Below, one piece after another: positions 13,701 through 27,720 of a stretch of DNA of 64,000 bases. Source of the DNA: Capitella teleta (taxonomy: Eukaryota > Annelida > Polychaeta > Capitellidae); the NCBI GenBank assembly GCA_000328365.1, contig KB311872.1, positions 580,094 through 644,093 of the forward strand, written 5' to 3'. The translations under genes were made by a program, and so were the position numbers. Each line of letters begins with the position of its first letter. Positions within the stretch are counted from its first letter, which is position 1. The notes under the pieces are model-generated. The model made no database searches. It saw only the letters and a list, made by a program, of their open reading frames with translations, and was not told the DNA's origin.

Positions 13701-16700
13701 ATGCATATAGTCTATATAATAAAAAAACCCCCAAAAAACAAGAAGAATGCATTTGTATTTTCCCCAGAATTTAGTGTTCCAGTCAAACAAATTAAGTGTT
13801 GATTACACAAACTCAGACCATCAGTCCAAAAAAGCCCTTGATGAATGGAAATAAATAAAAATAACATGTGTGCAAATAAATGGTTGTCCGATAATTATAG
13901 ACATGCGAAAGTGCAGGACTTGTATGAATTGTGTATATATGTTTCTATTTGATATACAATGTAATATTTGATGAGTGGCAATCAACTTGATTATATACTC
14001 AAGATATCCAGAGGTATTTTGAAGATCCATCAGCAAGATCGGGGACGATGGCATTATCATTAAGAAAAGGTATACGGAGGTCTGAAAAATCGATACTCGT
14101 TAGTTGGTTGCCATAAAATTCTGACCATGTGATTAGCAAAGACTGATTAAGTATGCTTCATAGCTTGAATTTGGGTATATTCAAAAATCTGAACCATTTT
14201 CGCACACAGAGTACTGTCAGTTCCATACAAACACAGTCTAAAGAAAATCTCAAGTAGGCGTGAGATTTCTCTCACAGAGAATCCCTTGAAGGTGAACGGT
14301 CGACATTTTCCGTTACACAATCTATTTTGGATTTGAAAGAATGTTACCTGTTGAGTGCGGGGGTGGGGGTTGGAGGTAAAAGGTTTTGCCATGGGCGCTT
14401 ATAGGGGTAAAGCGTAAATCAATTTGCAGCAAGTGAGTGTGGCAGGAGAACTTCTTGCAAATGGCTCACAAGGAAAATGAAGATGCACAGTGAAAAAAAA
14501 AGAAGATACTTATCCCCCTGTTGAATTCACGTGTTCATCTCACTTGGATATACATACCTGTAAAAGAGAAAAAGAGAAACATATACAGGGATGTTGCTTG
14601 TTTGCCGTGCGTACAAGTGCATAACACAGGACTAAGAAAGACTGTAGTCATCAATGATGCAGTGCAGGATACGAGGAAGCTGAGCGGAATTACCAGGTGT
14701 GGTGCGTATAGCTTTAATGCCAGAGACGAAGACAGGCACCTGCGCATAACAGCTTAGTAATTGTCTTTGAACATGACGCCAAAGACAGACATTGCATAAA
14801 TTGCCAATTACTGTCAGATCACCACAGGAAAAAAGTATGATCGATTGTTTGTCAGGTCAGAGTTGGGGGAATTGGGTAATACAGCATTTGGGTTGCATCT
14901 AGCAGATGGGGCTCATGGCTCGGAAGATAACACAGACAGGATAAAGACAGGGGCCGCTTTGCAAGTTTTATTTCGAAAGGAAAATCCTCAGTCTGTGATC
15001 TACATGGAAACCATTTGAATGGGCGGCCATACCTGCACAACGTGGAGGAGATAACCCTAGTCCATTAGCTAAATTAGAGACTGTCATTCTTCGGTTTGGA
15101 GATAGCACTCAGGCAAATGAGGTACGGCGTAGGTGATTCAAAGAGTAGCATGATGATGCGCGCCTGGGCTTTAAGCAATAGATGATAAAATAAAACTATG
15201 TGGGCCTCGAGAAGGGTGGGTATACAGGGGGCCATTCCACAGCCCTCTCCGCTCGGCATTCAACTACAAACCGCCCCTAATCATGCACAGAGTCCAGCCG
15301 GCTAACGTTGGGATTTCAAGGGTTTATCGGCATGAAGAACGGGACTCAGGTGGAGTTATGGGAAGATCACTTGGTTTATGGCATGGGGAGATATAGGGTC
15401 GATGAATGCGTCATAAGTGAGGCATTGTAGTATATTAAAAACACAGACACCTGTGCAGTTGTGCTGATGGATACTTTAAAGAATAGCCGCACTACACGAA
15501 AGCTAATAGGACAAACATCACTTCACAGAGACGCTGACAGTAGCAGGTCTCTTTTTTTAGACATTTCACGAGTTATCTGGTCGTACCAGGCCTTGTGACT
15601 GAGTCTTCACGAAGATAGATTCAATCTCTTGAGGGAGCAGAGCAAAGGGGGTGTTGACATTGCGGCTTTTGACGCAAATGAAGCTTGCTGCTCTCTTTGG
15701 TGAACGGATGTGACGTGTACGATTTACAAACAGAAATATGTGACGTCATTTAAAGGACTAATGATACGCTTCCCAAATTGTCCTTCTTGTAAAACCTTCC
15801 CAATCATAGCTCCTGACCCATATCTGCTGTGACGTAGATACACGTCAGAACAAATGAAGCCAGCCAGTTCATCCATACCCAAGACTCGTGTGACATTAAT
15901 AAGGCTAAGTAGACATTAATTAGACGTGTAGGATTCCGAAATAGGCAGCAAAGGTCGAGAACCATGTTAGTGCCATCCGATCCCTTGAAATACGAAACCG
16001 TGGTCAAGAACTCTAGCTCAGAAGAAAGCAGCCTGGCGTGCTGGGCATGCTTAATGCAACACATGAAATTCGAGGTATTCCGGACATTTTCTAGGTATTA
16101 CAGTTCTGTGAATATCCCTAATTACGTTGCTTGGTACTGGTGGGGTGTGGAAATATTGGCATAAAAATCGCTATTAAGTACCATTTTGATGAAAATGCAA
16201 CAGGAAATCAGAGAGAGAGAAAGAAAAAATTGAGCACGCAAACCTCAAATCACGTGACATCAGCCATGGATCAGTGCAGAGCCAATGAGAAGTGAAAGCG
16301 GAAGTCACGTGTCACGACCATTAAGGCGGCAACATCGCTCATTTTGATCGCCAACAAAGCCTAAAAGAGACTAATGTCTTTCATGTCATTTTTCTAAACA
16401 AACACCTGTAGATGCATGCATAGTGAAGGTATTGATTACTTTCAGCGGTGAAAGGCACAAAAAAGCACTTAAGCAGTTTCGGTGAAAATTGCACAAAAGC
16501 CATTATGAAAACTTGTTTCATATTTCGTCTGCTGACAACATCTGTAATCAATGGCTTTCTCTCTTTAATAATGACACAATTCATCATGCATATTTGGTAT
16601 ATTGGAAAGGCCTACGAGTGGCCTATAGGCGCTAGAGTCAGCAGAAATTTCAAAATTCAGACAACCAAAGGTGATGCCGTTTCGTTGTGCAAATTGCGGT

Positions 16701-18870
16701 GCTAAGAAAGCTCATTTCGTGAGGGTCAATGTGAGGATCATTTTGTGAGGATTCATCTGGATGAACAGTGGTCAGGAGAATTATAGTCCCAGATTATGAT
16801 ATTGCGTCACATTGCAAAATCATGGATCATTGTTGCTTGGGGTGCATGTTTCAGGATTCCCCAGACAAAAGCTAATACGGCAGAGAAGGCGGCAACAGAA
16901 ATCGTTCTTCTTCATTAGGCGCTTTCTACGTAGCTCCCCTTGATCAGTCAGAATGCCACGAAAAGACCCTCACTCTCTTGTACATATTCCAACCTTCTAC
17001 AAAATGCGACAGAAACAAGCTTTATCTTCATGCAAACCCTGTCACTGCAATCATACGCAGGAGATTGGTAGATTGAATGTTTTTTTGCGCGGGTTCAGAT
17101 CAGAAATGGAACTTTTGTATACTGCAATATTGGACAGACGCAATTATATAATATTATAGCAAGAAGTGCAAAATTAATATTGACGTTGTGTACGGATGGA
17201 TATACGGACGGAGTTTGCGTTTAGTGGGTAAACAGGGAGCGTTTCTGAGTCTTGTCACAGCCGAGGGTTTCATTCAGGCAGCTCTCGGATAAAAACAGGA
17301 AGGTCATTGAGCAGATAGGAGAAGGGAGAGGGACGACCTGCCCTGATATGAAGGGATAGAACGTGTTTCCATGGAGATGAAAAAAAAACCAACACGAAAA
17401 CCACACGGGAATAAAGAGCTAGCTGCGTAGCGTTGGTGGCTGCGAACAGAGACGGACAAAAGAGCGCGGCGTCAAAATAACAAATAATAACAGAGATCAA
17501 ACGTGGTGAGATTAAGCCGCGGGTGCTGTTCTTCTTCTCGCGGTATGATACATGTAATCGCGGGATTTAGTGATCGCTCTGAAACTTTTGACGCTTAGCC
17601 TGACATGGGTGATGCATCGGACCTTAAAGGTGGCCCCTCGCCTTATCGCGATGCTTGATGTGTGAGCAGCGTCCCCTCTTGCAATTCATGGCAATCTCGG
17701 GGATGCCTTCACTGCCGTATAAAACACACAGGGTCCGTGCTCAAAAATGCCCCGTGCAATATGTGAGATACTATTGCATGAGAGATGTAATTTTAGGTTC
17801 ACGTTTCAGTCCCTCATCACCAAGTTCTGCTCACCGTTCTTTTCCCTCAGGAAGATGTGCCGGCTGAAGTAAGGAATGAGCTTATGGAGCTTCATTCGAA
17901 TGAAGCAGCAGGATGACGCAATGTTTTTACAAATTCCTCGATTTCTTGCAGGGGTTGCAGGACGTGGCATGGATGGACGCTTCACCGGCGATGAGGCATG
18001 GACGATGTCGATGGGGTCTTCAGATGGAAGGGTGGTGCACGCTAGTTGAGCCACAGTCAGGTGTAGAGCTGAGCACTTTTCAAGAGTTGGGTCGCATGGT
18101 ATCCAGGAGAGGTAATCCGTGGGTTGAGCAAAGAACTTGCTTAGCAACGCAATATGCGTCTGCCGGCGTCGCCGTATTTACCACTTGTCATGGGCGATGC
18201 CACTCGGCCTCCAAGGGGGGGCAGCTCTGTACGCCAAGGGTACTAATGGGAGGAGCGAATGACATTCGAACAGCGTGTGGCTCAGGTGGCAAAGGCTAGA
18301 GTCCTCTTTGTCCTGCAATCAGATGTTCGATGCGACGGGATCGCAAATACGGAGAGGAATTATCACGCGACCTTGCTGGCCACTTTAACGGTAGATGCAT
18401 CTCTAATACGAGTCATGCAGAGAGACGGGTGATGGGCAACTATACCCCACTCAACTGAGACATTCCCTGCGCTATTAAATCGCTGAGTAATGGCTGATTA
18501 ACGGGTGATTACATTTCGAAGGTGTTTGACTTATTTGCGCTTAGCAAATGAATCGATCGGCTATTACGTGCATGAACTCTAGAGAGTCGTGTAAAGATGT
18601 CGAGAAACACTGGATAATTTTGCCATGGCCCATATCAGCTAAGACTGCAAAGGGGATTACATTAATGCTGTAGCAGGTAATAGTGTGTTGTCAACCGACG
18701 AATTAATGATTTATCCACAGACCACCTCGGTAGACGAGCTGAGCATGCGTGATAACGCACTCAGGTGGGAGAGGGTTTTATAGCTAAAAATTCCGAACAA
18801 AAACGAGAAATTGGCACTTCCCGCAACGCCACAAAATCGAGCCAAACTTCCAAGAAAATGCACTGCGCGC
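13701..18870. other. No gene seen
   Basis: It holds a CRE palindrome (15741), a CCAAT/ETS/E-box cluster (16282) and a GC-richer patch at 17.5-18.4 kb with chance frames on both strands (up to 128 codons) that lack recognisable domains. Confidence 0.5.
16282..16312. promoter_or_regulatory. CCAAT, ETS and E-box cluster
   Basis: CCAATGAG (16282), GCGGAAGT (about 16299) and CACGTG (about 16306) occur within 31 bases. It is promoter-like but has no recognisable exon nearby. Confidence 0.3.
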
Positions 18871-18933
18871 AAAAAAAAAATAAAATAAAATAAAAAAAAT
18901 TAAGATAACAAGGACAGAACCCCCCCCCCCCCC
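18871..18933. repeat. A-rich tract followed by C14
   Basis: A10 and TAAAA repeats (18871-18900) are followed by a run of 14 C (18920-18933). The C run is i-motif/G-quadruplex capable. Confidence 0.9.
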
Positions 18934-20072
18934 GAAAAAGACGTTGTTCTTCACGGCCGGTGATGCTTTATCGTTGATTGGCTGGAGTGTAGGACAATTC
19001 TCAGTGGAATGTCTTTTAATAATGAGCAATACATGTTTGGAATGGAAAGTTGTCGCATTCTTCTAGAGGCGGGGGTTGCTGGAGCGGATAAGTTCTGCTT
19101 TGAGACAAATAAAACAAACATGATGCAACATTCTGTAACGTGATGGATGGATATTCTCCACTTTTCACTTGCACGCTTCACAGCTGGCAACTATTTTTGC
19201 AATGATTTTTCTATCCATGGTGGACCGAAGTTTCAAATTCCATCCAATTTATGCAGCAGCTGGACAATGGTCAGAAAAAAGAGCCCTGTCTATCGGGACG
19301 AAGCTGCCTCACACAGTGTCACACCCACCCTGACCGCACGTCTGGTGTCGGCGCTACAAAACACGGTCGCATCGACACGAAAATATGACAAATTGACCAT
19401 CTGCAAGTGGACCTTGGTATCTTTTGAGTGGACCATCAAGCATATTGAGACAATGGCGATTTACTGCGCGGCATACATAACTCACAAACACCTGACAACC
19501 AAGCAGCCTTTCGATCAATCTTGCTTTATTAAACCGTTCAAAATTGCCGGTGATGGATGGTCACGTATTGCAATAACTTTAGCGTCATATTTCAGTACTT
19601 TTTTCACCCACAACTCTTCGCGTGGATGATCTCGACATCTCAAAACGTCTAGCCTGGAATCAACGCTGACACCTCGCAGTGGGTTATCACCACAGGTGAG
19701 CGAAACAAAAAGCATTGAGCCTGGTTTGACATCTCATAGAATTCAATATGAGGGATATCAACGCCGGAGATATCATTCTTAATCGTTAGCGCACATGGGA
19801 GAAGACAATCAAGCTTCTATTTCGGACTCGACACAGTCGGGATTCCGTTTCAACTGACCAACAATCTTATAGTGACCATAGACTAACAGATGACCACAGC
19901 TCGCCCGTAGACAGCAGAACAATGGAGAGAGGGAGAAAGAGCTTAAGGAAAGAACTGTAAATAGGCCTCACGAGATCGATTGGGGAGGCTGATGGGGTAG
20001 AGGGACAACGCCAAGGTAAGCAGTGCCACTCACATTTGATAAAAGACATTGCAATGGACTCCACATGCCAAC

Positions 20073-20120
20073 AAGAGAGAATGAGAGGAGGAGAGCGAGG
20101 AGGAAGAGGAGGAGGAGGAA
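20073..20120. repeat. Homopurine GAGGA tract
   Basis: Nearly uninterrupted A/G sequence (AGGAGG and GAGGAGGA words), with a second purine-rich stretch at about 20273-20331. It is capable of triplex (H-DNA). Confidence 0.85.
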
Positions 20121-22326
20121 GTCGGGATGGGGGGTCTTTTGCCACTCCTTCACTCGAAACGAATCTCCGTTGTCATTTGCCGTCACCATGGTAACGAAAA
20201 TTGAGTTAGAAAAAAAGCTCGCGGCCGACAAACAAAATCGGAAGAAACTATTTCTGTAGACGAAGGTGATCTGGAGGGGAGAAGAGAGGGGTGGAAGCAG
20301 AGGAATAATAGGAGGAAGGAGGGAGCTAAGATTAGCAATACTGAATGCACCACGCTACAGGTTGATGCAAACCAACACCCTCCGTGCCCAAGAGACAAGA
20401 GCCGGCGCCTTAAGAGTTGAGATGTCGATTTCGTGAGCATGCCTGTCATCTGCAGATGTCACTTCGGTGTGTCCCTCGGCATCAGCCTCACTGCTCTTCC
20501 ATGCACCATTATCAAGTCAGTGCTTGTGAGCGATAATTGGGTCGTGAGAAATGGCCAAAATAGCAGTGACCGTCATCGCGTCAAATTGGTCCATTTCGGC
20601 GGAGCGTCGACTCCAAATTAAGTGGAGCATTGACGTCTGACTGAGTTCCAGGCGAAAGGAAAGCAATATTATGTGACATTTCAGATGGAGGATGGCGTTC
20701 ATGTCGACAGATCAACTTGAACGCGGATCAAATCTCGATCAGCAAAGTGCTGAGCTGTGTACCAAGATGGCTGACGCAAATGTAAAGATCAGAGCAGTCT
20801 ATTTTTCATATCGAGATAATTATATTTCTGTGTTCATCAATCTCAAAGGGGTTTCTTCTTTTGGAGTAAACTATACACTCCGGTGAGAGACATTATAAAA
20901 CAACCAGCAAGCTTCTATGGAATCAAATGGAGAGAAAAAAAGCTCTCAGCGCTTCAATAATATATATATACATATAGGATTGTTGCTAATGCGCTTTCAA
21001 GGGCAAATACAAGTGGCAGGAAATGTGGTTTTAAGATAATGAAAGAGAGAGCTTTAGAGATGGTATATCAAATAACCCCATGCCTGGATACGTTGCATAT
21101 GAGAGGACTTGCAGCAGTTGCTACTCTGGCACCCAATACTTCAATTGTAATTCATATTTTATTGGGAAAAACATGGATATTGGTTGGGATTTCTACCCAG
21201 CCTGCAATTCAAGGCTACCGGAAGCACTGTTTACGTACACAAGTTAACAGCTTTGTATTCTTTACAGGTAAAAGCCTTTGTTAGAGTAACAGGTAAACAG
21301 TGGTTACTTGTTATGTTGTTTTTCTTTTTCTAGGAAACACAAATTGGCTGCATGGAGACCCTTTAAATTCACACGCAATTATTGAGCATGGCTACCTGGC
21401 AACCCTTGTAAGATGTGGGGTCAAGCCGGACCTATGAATTCGGAAATTGACCTAAATTTTGGCAGACATTGCGGCTGAGAAAAGCACATAGACAGAGTGT
21501 GTCCGGAATCTCCGGATGAAAGCTCTGTCCTCAGGCACTAATTCCCCGTCCGGACCTTGGATCAAACCCCTCGATCTTGGACACTATAGCGAGCTGCTTC
21601 GTGAATATATTGAGTGGCCAACGGGCAACAGATCTCAGCCTATATATTCGGCACTTCCTCACAGGATCTATGACTAACCAAGAAAGGTAGCGACCTTTCA
21701 TAGCGTGTGGGGTGTACACAGAAAGACAAGCTTTTCCCCATCTTATGGTTCTTATCACTAATGAACCCACTCAGTTTGACCACTATACGCAGGGTGTGTG
21801 TGCTTGAGGGCATATCATGTGTCAATGTGCATGCAGCAGTTGGGCATTCGGAATTAAGGTCACAAGTAATGTCATTGCTCAGTGCTAATGCTCAACCATT
21901 GCCCTTTACATTTAGACGTGTGACATTTTTCTTCTATACCCGTGAAATATAGCAGCCGAACTGAGCACGTGACCAATAAACTAAGCCATGCACACCATAA
22001 CATCCACATAGTTTCCCTCTGATTCCAAACAGCGGGATTAGCTGCCATTTTGCCCGCAATAAGTCGGTCAACGTGTATATCGGAGTCCATCGCTGATTTC
22101 AATCGGTGGCTCCACCCCGCGGGTCCTCGTGCAAACACGTCGTCTATGAAATATGGTCACCGGGGCAAGGAGGTCAAGGAAAAGACCCAATTACAGCGGA
22201 CAGCCTCGCAGATCAAGCCTCTCTTCTTTCTCCCTGATCCTCTTTCATCCCACTTGCAATTTTTCTTCCTTTCGCACCTAAAAGACCGCAGCGCTGTCAA
22301 CGCGAATTATTTTGCCACCATCCTGA

Positions 22327-22376
22327 TCATAACGCACTTTTCATGAACCAAAATGTACCACAATCATAACGCACTT
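22327..22376. repeat. Dispersed CATAACGCACTT word, cluster 2 (direct pair)
   Basis: TCATAACGCACTT occurs twice in direct orientation (22327-22339 and 22364-22376), 37 bases apart. Confidence 0.8.
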
Positions 22377-23535
22377 TACGTGGTTGTCGATTGAACTGCT
22401 GAATCATATACGCCATTACTGAACTCACGGCTCAAGGTGAAGCATAATATTAATTAAATGCTAGATCTGGACAAGCGAATAGGGGGCGAAGAAAATCTGC
22501 TTTGTCGTCAGGGCAACGTACCTCCATGCAAAAGAGGTCAACATGACGCTCTGCGACCCGTGAATGCGGAGTACATGCTATCAGAGTCCGGCACAACCAG
22601 AAGACTCTCATATCAATCACGCTTGCTTGGGGCAACCAATAAACTGCCACGGATAAGTCATCTCGATGTGAACTGGTCTGGAAGCGAATCTATTGGGTGA
22701 GAGGCAGCCTCATCTTGGCTCAACCAGCGAATCATTCACGAAACCGGATTATTGGGAAACATCGAAAAATCTATATACTCCAATCCGGGTATTTTACAAA
22801 TTTATAACCTGGTGGCTAGGTTGGTGTACCAATGATGATGAACGCGTAAACTGTCAGTCGTGTGTTCATTGTTCATTGATTCCACCCACCCCTGCCCCCC
22901 TACAGGGGGTATTTCAGAAGGCTGAAATTGGATGATGTTACTTGGCAGCCCTGTGCTAATCAAGAGAGCAGTGACCCTCAGTGAACTGTCACAGCGTCAA
23001 CGCTATCTTGTCACCACGTGAAATGGACACCAAGAATCCGAAAATTGACATTTTCGGGGAAGTAATCAATGTTTCTGGACATAAGTCACCACCAAGCACA
23101 AGCAAATATACCATTAGCCTGCGTGAGATCTTTAAATGACTGCATTATCTGTGCGTATTGTCGGCCTGCTGCGTAGTTGGGAGATTACCAAAGCGTCCCC
23201 GAAGGATCAACTGGTATTAGTAGGATCATAAATTGCCTACAATGTCCCCCATGTCCTGGGACCGATGTGAGAACATCAGCAAGATGGACAACCTCAAATA
23301 TCCCACAAAGTATGACCTGAATATAATGCACATGCACTACAATGTAGGTTTCACCGCAGAGTAATAGCCCCGTGGAACAAACACAATTGAGTTATCAGTT
23401 TGTACAGGCAGCAAATGGTGATTCCACCAACCCATTGGTTTTATTATTATAGCACAATTTTGAAATTGGATTGAGCAATAACGCAATACGATATGTGCAT
23501 GGAGGTGAAACAACAATTCAAGTAGATGACACGTT

Positions 23536-23571
23536 GCTTTCATTACATAAGAGGCTTTCATTACATAAGAG
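23536..23571. repeat. 18-bp tandem duplication
   Basis: Two exact copies of GCTTTCATTACATAAGAG, a recent slippage event in otherwise unique sequence. Confidence 0.9.
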
Positions 23572-23834
23572 GCAAGGATGTGTTGACCCAAATACACCAG
23601 AATGAAACCATAACCGTTCTCACACAAGGCACAAAATAATTAATTGACCCAGAAATGGCCACCATGGAATGAAGGGGGCTCCCTTTTGTCCACTGACCAA
23701 GACAGGGCTAAAACGAATGAGCCTTTTCTGTGATTCGTAAATGGACAATCACAACCCCGCTTCTTTCTACAGAGTTTTGGCCTTTCCTTTACCAAGCTTG
23801 AGCCATTCGAGACCTGAATACAGATTTTCGCAAT

Positions 23835-23897
23835 TTAATTTTCTTTTTCTTCGTTTTTCTTTTTCTCCTCCAATTTTTCCTCTTTTTCCTCTTGCCA
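23835..23897. repeat. Polypyrimidine tract
   Basis: CTTTTTCTTC and TTTCCTC words form a 60-base pyrimidine-rich run on the plus strand with no downstream exon that I recognise. Confidence 0.8.
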
Positions 23898-26800
23898 TGA
23901 CGAATGGATTATGGAAGTAAATGCGATCAAACAACACCAACACGGAAGCGAGCAGAATTCCAAGAAATAAATCATCGCCAAGGACTAGCTTAAATACATT
24001 ATTCAATTTCAAAATAGTACAGCATTCAGAGTATGTAATGACAACGCACTTCCTATTAGCATATGTGTTGCGTGGGAATAATAACGCTTTTTCCGATGGG
24101 TTCCTTATCCCTCCTGGGTGACACAAGCAGCACAATAAGACCCTCACATCCCGTAGAATTGCATTTCGCGACCCTTTGTAGCAGCTTCACCTTTGAATAA
24201 TGTAAAGTACACGGAGGGTGGAGGTTTCGAGACTGGAACCGCATTTTGTCTTCCACCGGAGGGCAAAAATATAGGTTTTTCAAAGATTTTTTTTCGACTG
24301 AGGCCGGATACAAGTAATTGAGCAGAACTAAAATATCTCCACCACGTAAGATATGAAGCCAATAAGTCATGATTGTAGCATGGAGTAAATATCACCTATA
24401 CGTTTGTGATTATTTATTATCGATTTTGTATGGCCTGATAATCCTCGATAACCGAAGGAGAGATAACAAAGCATGCTACAAAACTTAAAATCAGAGAAAA
24501 CTACATATATATATATATGCACACACACAGAAAACTGAAGAAAAAAAATGTGTATAGAGCAGTCAAACATTCTGAGAATCGAGCGAAGGAAACAATATTT
24601 CAATATCGCTGAATAAAGTCCGTAAGTAGGTCATAGGGTAAAATGACCGACCAACGTGCGCACCACAGAGCCTTGATCAAGTTGATCATAGATTCAATCC
24701 CGATAGCAATTGAATCAGTTCACAAGGTCACCAGTCGCCACCAAGTCAACAGATAACCTCTATTCGAGAGTGAAAACCAAAGAATTGTTATGCTGGTTGA
24801 CATAGCCCGCGTCTCCATGGCAACGTACCCCTACGTGTCTCTCCATGTTTGACCTTCGTCTCTGATTATTTGTCCACAAAACAAAAGTGCCGACCGTGGC
24901 CCGAGGAGCAGCGGAGGAAGGCTTTCTGCTCTCTAATCAGTAATCACGACTGAAACACGTCGATGTCATGAAGCGCAGTAAATTCATATCAAAGTCTTTG
25001 CTGATGAATTAGCAAGCTGGACGTGCTACGGCATATCAGAGCAAAAACAGCAGCCTGTAACAACGATGAACACTTTGTGGACGATATGGACACTTTGCAC
25101 TGACTGTTCATTTCGATAAGATTATAGCACTGAACTTCCTGAACACTAGATACAATAGAAACGGTGCTGCATTGACCAATTTCAGATTGTGCCCATTGTA
25201 AAGAGAACAGTTTGCACGATGGATAGGTTGTTAGGTACATCAATAGACACGAATCAATCTGATCACCGCTCAAGCAGAAACCGAGGTGATTTTTCTGCAT
25301 CTTCAAATGTGACTGTCGCTTATCTATGAGTGATGATCTAATGAAGCGGATAATCCCAGCCTCGATTCGTTATTTTACACCGGTATTCAATCAATAAAAG
25401 TTAATTTTACTCTAGCTATAAATATAATTGGTAAAGCTCCATTTACAAAACACAAAAGACGTTTCAGTGTAGATCACCATAGATCGAGGTTTTGGATGAG
25501 CTTTGTTCTAATGAGATTGGAAAATTAAGAATATATACGACTTTTCTATATCATCACTATGACTGAATGCATCGTATTGATTTTACTTGGACTCTTACAC
25601 CGCGTTTCTTGCCAAACCCGAATGCCAAGAGCTGTGAAGTCGACATAAAACAGCGGAATTACGACCAATGACCGCAGAAGGACAAGTGGGCTACATAACG
25701 TCTGTTGTAAACCACGACATTTGTGGCAACGAATGGGGGGTGTCCACTTGCTCACCATTGCTTCGTCTTCACGTTCTCACGCAATGGCAGACCATGGGTG
25801 CCAGTATAGACAACACCCTCCTACCTTTAGTAGTCCACGCATGCCGCAGTTTAGCCTGCAGGTGCAGGGTGGCGACGTTCCCCATGGCAACCAAACACAA
25901 TAAAATAGACACTGATATGTTTTAAAACTTCACACAGATTCCAGATCACATTGGAGCGTCTTCTTCAGTTTTCCTGCGTTTTATGATTATAATCCTCAAA
26001 ATCCTGTGCAAGAACGAGCTCAGTTGGCTCCCGGAACGATCATCAGCGTCTTATCCGAACAAAAAGAGTACAATGTTCCTAAAGCGGGTATTCCACCGGG
26101 GAGCGCGTGGTCTTCGTCACAGAGAGCGCAAAATTAATGAAAGAATATGCGTCGTGTTTTTATTCACGGCGAAGCCAAGAAGCCACGGCGACTGCTGCGA
26201 CAGCGTACGTAGTAGAAAAGAAGTCAAGCATTGAACTGTCAGTCTGGCAATGAACTTGAATGAGGATTTACTTTCGCTCAGTTTTGTCTTCAGGAAAAAA
26301 GCCTTGAGGTTATGCGGCCCATTACAGCGGTTTCCGGCTCCTTCCCTTTTAGTTTCGTCGTCGAGCAAAACAAGCAGACCACGTGATATTCCTCTACACG
26401 ACGCTGTTGCCGCTATCGTGCTTGGCTACCATAACTGAAGGACACTTGTATTATCGCTCATCGCAGCAACTGGCGAATTTGTCGTTTCTCTTGGTGACGA
26501 GTGCGCTTTGGGTCCCACGAGGCGCCGACGGTTCTCCAATGGAAACACTTTACACGGAAAAGCTTTTAAACTAAGCCTTCGTTGCATAATCTTCAATCTG
26601 CCGGCTGGCCATTTATATTGCACAGTTTGCAACAATGACGGGTATCATCTTTGATCTTAGAGACAATCATGGGCAGCATACAGTATTGATTCATTTTATC
26701 CTCTTTCTCCTTCATCACTAATGTTCTTAAAAATACACCGTCTGTAATCGACCATTTTGTGTTACGTTTGTCTAACAGCTCTGTATACTCTCCTAGATAC

Positions 26801-27138
26801 CGAGGATAACAAGTACAGAGTTGATTCAAATGTTTATTCACAAATGGTCGGGATCTTTCACTCTTGCTATAGTGTTACAATAAAAATGTCGACTAATGTC
26901 TAAATGCGCGCTATATTCCACAATGACTACAGTGTTTAATTAGAATATCCTCAAGTCAAATACTCAATTATAGATATTCGACTTCTATCCAGCCTTTTTC
27001 TTTTCGCGCAAATAATCCAGAAATACTACATTGACAACGCTATTATTACGAGTGCTAATTGTTTGTGTTGCTCGGTGAATTATAGTGAAAACAATGAGTA
27101 ATTTCTTAACACATCGTACTAACAAATATATAACCATG

Positions 27139-27451
27139 GTGCGTGATGGGGTTTTACAGCTCCACCCAAACCAATCAGATGATACGGGCGCCAGAACAGA
27201 AAGCCTGGGACCGGGGTTTCCCCCTACTCTTATCGATAAATCCCAAGGTTTCTTTATCCTGGATACCACCATAGACAGTAGTACACAGCGCCCGCCTTGT
27301 TATGCAGTTGGGCAGCACTGCAGAGTCACCGAAGAATTACAATTGTAATTCACAATCATAACGCCCGTGGCCTGATCGGGTCTCGAACCCGGGACCTCGA
27401 CCCCCACGGTCGGCATAGGATTGCAGTCAGCCGGTTTAACCCACTGAGCTA
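27139..27451 (-). mobile_element. tRNA-derived SINE, family A, copy 1
   Basis: On the minus strand a pol III A box (TAGCTCAGTGGGTTA, 27437-27451) and B box (GGGTTCGAGACC, near 27380-27392) are correctly spaced. The head has GACTGCA in the anticodon region and GAGGTCCC before the B box, so it resembles tRNA-Cys(GCA). A body of about 230 bases follows, ending with the word GGGGTTTTA reversed. It aligns over nearly its full length with 44436-44730 in opposite orientation. Open frames over this region are chance products of the repeat. Confidence 0.85.
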
Positions 27452-27467
27452 TTCAGTGGGTTAAACC
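27433..27467. repeat. Perfect hairpin at the 5' end of SINE family A copy 1
   Basis: Fifteen-base arms (27433-27447 and 27453-27467, GGTTTAACCCACTGA and its inverse) flank a five-base loop. One arm is part of the A box of the SINE, so the 5' flank is an inverted copy of the promoter element. Confidence 0.95.
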
Positions 27468-27604
27468 ATACATCTATCCCACAGAGAACATGTATTGCTA
27501 ATTGAATTGGATACCCATTCCGCGAATGATTTCTGTAAACAATTTGAGCAAATCTTATTACTATAGTAACGCGTTATTTTGAGCAACCGTTTTTTTACGC
27601 TCAT

Positions 27605-27720
27605 CTAGCGTACAGAGAAGGTCGTGGGTTCGATTCCCGGTGGAGCAACATAGCGAGTTCGAACGGGGCCTGAAAACCCTCATGTTTACCACAGAATGAC
27701 ACATTGCATAGTGTCAGATT
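27605..27720 (+). mobile_element. Fragment of a tRNA-derived repeat
   Basis: A perfect B box (GGTTCGATTCC, 27627-27637) inside a T-arm-like hairpin is followed by unique-looking sequence. No A box is found upstream, so the copy is truncated. It lies 160 bases from family A copy 1 but does not match that family's body. Confidence 0.45.

Larger units (their letters stand above)
18934..27138. other. No gene seen; purine tracts and X-box-like sites
   Basis: It contains purine and pyrimidine tracts, a direct pair of the dispersed word (22327), an 18-bp duplication (23536) and RFX X-box-like words at 20182, 24811 and 25877. A 160-codon frame at 19147-19629 and a 64-codon frame at 20692-20886 (with AAGATGGCTG) have no known relatives that I recognise. 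Confidence 0.5.

Noticed and set aside
19147-19629. 160-codon open frame on the plus strand
   Set aside because: The translation matches no family I know, and its length is within what random frames give in 64 kb on six frames.
27085-27348. 87-codon open frame on the plus strand
   Set aside because: It lies almost entirely in the antisense of SINE family A copy 1.
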